DNA from: Pseudomonas sp.
GTDB taxonomy: Bacteria; Pseudomonadota; Gammaproteobacteria; Pseudomonadales; Pseudomonadaceae
Assembly: GCA_003523465.1 (NCBI GenBank)
Contig: DQAA01000215.1
Span: forward strand, 1-9,121
Direction: 5' to 3'
DNA: 9,121 bases
A model generated the notes under the pieces. The model made no database searches and had not been told where the DNA came from. It was given only the letters and a program-made list of their open reading frames with translations. The position numbers were made by a program, and so were the translations under genes. Shown in pieces: positions 6,578-9,121 of this stretch (position 1 is its first letter; each line of letters opens with the position of its first letter).

Positions 6578-8814
6578 ATGAAGTCGAAACACAAAAGGGC
6601 GGTCGATTGATCGGCCGGCTGGTGGTCGTGGGCCTGGGCTTGATCGGCGGCTCCTTCGCCAAGGGCGTGCGCGAAAGCGGCCTGTGTCGCGAGGTGGTCG
6701 GTGTCGACCTGGATCCGCAATCGCGCAAGCTGGCGGTGGAACTGGGTGTAGTCGATCGCTGCGAGGAAGACCTCGAAGCGGCCTGTGTCGGCGCCGACGT
6801 GATCCAGTTGGCGGTGCCGATCCTGGCCATGGAGAAGGTGCTGGCTCGTCTGGCCGGCATGCCTCTCGGCCAGGCGGTGCTGACCGATGTCGGTAGCGCC
6901 AAGGGTAATGTGGTGCGGGCGGCCCGTGCGGTCATGCCGGAGCGTCTGGCGCGCTTCGTGCCAGGTCACCCGATCGCCGGTTCCGAGCAGAGCGGGGTGG
7001 AGGCTTCCAATGCCGGGCTGTTCCGTCGGCACAAGGTGATTCTCACGCCGCTGGCCGAGACCGATGCCCAGGCGCTGGCCGTGGTTGACCGGCTGTGGCG
7101 TGCGCTGGACGCGGATGTCGAGCATATGCAGGTCGAGCGGCACGACGAAGTGCTCGCGGCCACCAGTCATCTGCCTCATCTGCTGGCCTTTGGCCTGGTC
7201 GATTCCCTGGCCAAGCGCAATGAAAACCTCGATATCTTCCGCTACGCTGCCGGCGGTTTCCGTGACTTCACGCGGATCGCAGGAAGCGACCCTGTCATGT
7301 GGCATGACATATTTCTCGCCAACCGCGAGGCGGTCCTGCGCACGCTGGACACTTTTCGCAGCGACCTCGACGCCTTGCGCGATGCGGTCGATGCAGGGGA
7401 TGGGCATCAGCTGTTGGGCGTATTCACTCGCGCCCGGGTTGCCCGCGAGCATTTCAGTAAAATCCTGGCCCGTCGGGCCTATGTGGACGCTATGAACTCC
7501 AACGACCTGATTTTCCTGGCACAACCTGGTGGACGTCTCTCCGGACGCATTCGCGTTCCTGGTGACAAATCGATTTCCCACCGCTCGATCATGCTTGGCT
7601 CCCTGGCTGAGGGCACCACGGAAGTCGAAGGCTTCCTCGAGGGCGAAGACGCCCTGGCGACCCTGCAGGCCTTCCGTGACATGGGTGTGGTGATCGAAGG
7701 TCCGCACCATGGTCGCGTGACGATTCACGGCGTCGGCCTCAGCGGCCTGAAGCCGCCTCCCGGCCCGATCTATCTGGGCAACTCCGGTACTTCGATGCGC
7801 CTGCTCTCGGGTCTGCTGGCTGCGCAGAACTTCGACACCGTGCTGACCGGCGACGCCTCGCTGTCCAAGCGCCCGATGAATCGCGTCGCCAACCCGCTGC
7901 GGGAAATGGGCGCAGTGATCGAAACGGCGGAGCAGGGCCGTCCACCGCTCACCATCCGTGGTGGCCACACGCTCAAGGCGCTGACCTACACGCTGCCGAT
8001 GGCCAGCGCCCAGGTGAAGTCCTGCCTGTTGCTGGCCGGGCTGTACGCCGACGGCAAGACCACTGTCACCGAGCCGGCCCCGACCCGTGACCATACCGAG
8101 CGCATGCTGCGCGGCTTCGGTTACGACGTGAATGTCGAGGGGCCGACTGCCTCGCTGGTCTCCGGTGGCAAGTTGACCGCGACCCATATCGAAGTGCCTG
8201 CGGATATTTCCTCGGCGGCGTTCTTCCTGGTGGCGGCATCGATCGCCGAAGGTTCCGAGCTGTTGCTGGAACATGTCGGAATCAACCCGACCCGTACCGG
8301 TGTCATCGACATCCTGCGCCTGATGGGGGGCGACATCGCTCTGGAAAATCAGCGTGAAGTGGGTGGTGAGCCAGTGGCCGACCTACGGGTTCGCGGCGCG
8401 AAACTGAAGGGCATCGAGATTCCCGAGCACCTGGTGCCACTGGCTATCGACGAATTCCCTGTTCTGTTCGTCGCCGCGGCCTGTGCCGAGGGGCGCACCG
8501 TGCTGCGCGGCGCCGAAGAGCTGCGGGTCAAGGAGTCCGACCGGATCCAGGTCATGGCTGATGGTCTGCTGGCTTTGGGCGTGAAGTGTGAGCCGACGCC
8601 GGACGGCATCATCATCGACGGCGGCGAAATTGGTGGGGGTGAGGTGCATGGTCACGGTGACCACCGTATCGCCATGGCCTTCAGCGTTGCATCGTTGCGT
8701 GCTACTGCGCCGATCCGCATCCATGATTGCGCAAACGTCGCCACTTCCTTCCCGAACTTCCTGGCCTTGTGTGCTGAAGTCGGTATCCGTGTTGCTGAAG
8801 AGGGCAAATCGTGA
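6574..8814 (+). CDS. tyrA-aroA: TyrA·AroA fusion: cyclohexadienyl (prephenate/arogenate) dehydrogenase joined to EPSP synthase
   Basis: One 746-codon frame encodes two enzymes. Residues about 13-300 are a TyrA dehydrogenase: GLGLIGGS (20-27) is the dinucleotide-binding loop, Asp45 ends beta-2 (probably NAD-preferring), and GHPIAGSE (131-138) carries the presumed catalytic His132. Residues about 313-746 are EPSP synthase (shikimate-3-phosphate + PEP): [11 protein letters not shown] (328-338), [11 protein letters not shown] (401-411), [13 protein letters not shown] (426-438), [15 protein letters not shown] (476-490), NPTRTG (571-576), [10 protein letters not shown] (648-657) and DHRIAMAF (696-703). 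GDKS, SAQVK, RDHTE and NPTR are the class II EPSP synthase motifs. The fusion is normal in Pseudomonas, and no frameshift is seen. An internal ATG at 7492 opens [14 protein letters not shown] and could start a free AroA. GTG 6574 is the assigned start, with CAGGG (6559-6563) ahead of it; TTG 6607 is an alternative. The stop overlaps the cmk start. Confidence 0.96.
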   Translation: MNEVETQKGGRLIGRLVVVGLGLIGGSFAKGVRESGLCREVVGVDLDPQSRKLAVELGVVDRCEEDLEAACVGADVIQLAVPILAMEKVLARLAGMPLGQAVLTDVGSAKGNVVRAARAVMPERLARFVPGHPIAGSEQSGVEASNAGLFRRHKVILTPLAETDAQALAVVDRLWRALDADVEHMQVERHDEVLAATSHLPHLLAFGLVDSLAKRNENLDIFRYAAGGFRDFTRIAGSDPVMWHDIFLANREAVLRTLDTFRSDLDALRDAVDAGDGHQLLGVFTRARVAREHFSKILARRAYVDAMNSNDLIFLAQPGGRLSGRIRVPGDKSISHRSIMLGSLAEGTTEVEGFLEGEDALATLQAFRDMGVVIEGPHHGRVTIHGVGLSGLKPPPGPIYLGNSGTSMRLLSGLLAAQNFDTVLTGDASLSKRPMNRVANPLREMGAVIETAEQGRPPLTIRGGHTLKALTYTLPMASAQVKSCLLLAGLYADGKTTVTEPAPTRDHTERMLRGFGYDVNVEGPTASLVSGGKLTATHIEVPADISSAAFFLVAASIAEGSELLLEHVGINPTRTGVIDILRLMGGDIALENQREVGGEPVADLRVRGAKLKGIEIPEHLVPLAIDEFPVLFVAAACAEGRTVLRGAEELRVKESDRIQVMADGLLALGVKCEPTPDGIIIDGGEIGGGEVHGHGDHRIAMAFSVASLRATAPIRIHDCANVATSFPNFLALCAEVGIRVAEEGKS

Positions 8815-9121
8815 ACATCCCAGCGCCGGTCATCACCATCGACGGACCGAGTGGCTCGGGCAAGGGGACGGTAGCGGGCCTGTTGGCCCGCCGTCTGGGC
8901 TGGAACCTGCTCGATTCCGGCGCCTTGTACCGTCTGCTGGCGTTTGCTGCGAGCAATCACGGTGTCGATCTGACCAATGAGGAACTGCTCAAGGCCCTGG
9001 CCGCTCATCTGGATGTGCAGTTCCTGGCGGCGGAAGAAGGTCAACTGCAGCGCATCATTCTTGAGGGTGACGATGTCAGCAATGACATTCGCAACGAGCA
9101 TGTCGGCGCTGGTGCTTCCCG
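8811..9121 (+). CDS. cmk: Cmk, cytidylate kinase (N-terminal 103 residues, runs off the window)
   Basis: Cmk phosphorylates CMP and dCMP with ATP in the cytosol. The frame starts at GTG 8811, overlapping the tyrA·aroA stop as GTGA, with AAGAGG at 8798-8803 as ribosome-binding site. The visible part reads [20 protein letters not shown], whose Walker A loop GPSGSGKGT is at residues 12-20, followed by LLDSGALYR (33-41), a family signature of the nucleotide-binding region. It is open to the window edge at 9121; the NMP-binding remainder and C-terminus are not visible. In Pseudomonas this gene is normally followed by rpsA, which would be outside the window. The GTG is preferred over later starts because Pseudomonas Cmk begins [15 protein letters not shown] and the overlap matches tight operon packing. 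Confidence 0.95.
   Translation, partial: MNIPAPVITIDGPSGSGKGTVAGLLARRLGWNLLDSGALYRLLAFAASNHGVDLTNEELLKALAAHLDVQFLAAEEGQLQRIILEGDDVSNDIRNEHVGAGAS

Noticed and set aside
7440..7520. A frameshift or assembly error joining tyrA and aroA
   Set aside because: The two domains are in one continuous frame with a plausible linker, and the same fusion is established in Pseudomonas.
6571..8274. A 567-codon minus-strand frame opposite tyrA·aroA, and similar ones at 240-1523 and 5405-6592
   Set aside because: These are antisense shadows of high-GC coding sequence with no recognisable domains; the plus-strand genes explain the conservation.
1..9121. Mobile elements, CRISPR arrays, tRNA/rRNA genes, prophage or defence genes
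   Set aside because: No terminal inverted repeats, transposase or integrase motifs, spaced direct repeats or tRNA-like cloverleaf sequences were noticed by eye. Nearly all bases belong to housekeeping genes.

Overview
The window looks like ordinary chromosomal DNA from a GC-rich gammaproteobacterium of the Pseudomonas group. Three things point there: the gene order mtaD (divergent) / mtnA - gyrA - serC - pheA - tyrA·aroA - cmk, the single-frame fusion of cyclohexadienyl dehydrogenase to EPSP synthase, and proteins that read like Pseudomonas orthologues from end to end. Several details differ from the P. aeruginosa arrangement as I remember it, so I do not name a species.

Layout. Positions 1-172 (minus) hold the 5' end of mtaD. 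A 109-bp divergent spacer (173-281) separates it from mtnA (282-1358, plus). Both enzymes belong to methylthioadenosine/methionine salvage. A 282-bp spacer (1359-1640) holds a weak post-mtnA hairpin, a possible extended -10 promoter and a strong 10-bp hairpin ahead of gyrA (1641-4277). A 75-bp spacer with a perfect 11-bp GC-rich hairpin leads to serC (true start GTG 4353, end 5438). Then follow pheA (5438-6532), tyrA·aroA (6574-8814) and the 5' part of cmk (8811 to the edge). serC/pheA and aroA/cmk overlap by 1 and 4 bases, as in one translationally coupled operon.

How the genes work together. serC to cmk is the Pseudomonas 'mixed-function supraoperon'. SerC supplies serine and pyridoxal phosphate precursors. 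AroA makes EPSP, the chorismate precursor. PheA takes chorismate to phenylpyruvate, and TyrA takes prephenate/arogenate toward tyrosine. Cmk phosphorylates CMP/dCMP. gyrA lies upstream in the same orientation, behind a hairpin that may partly insulate it.

Most notable point. In the Pseudomonas supraoperon I know, an aromatic/imidazole-acetol-phosphate aminotransferase gene (hisC2, also called hisHb) sits between pheA and tyrA·aroA. Here it is absent. The 41-base gap contains a short ribosome-binding site plus ATG mini-frame whose residues resemble a HisC C-terminus and whose stop overlaps the tyrA start, so it could be the scar of a near-complete hisC2 deletion. Other points of interest are a GyrA without the acidic C-terminal-domain insertion I recall from P. 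aeruginosa, and an AroA domain carrying all four class II EPSP synthase motifs but glycine at the position where CP4 has alanine. I see no mobile element, phage, CRISPR array, tRNA/rRNA or defence system, and no wholly new system.
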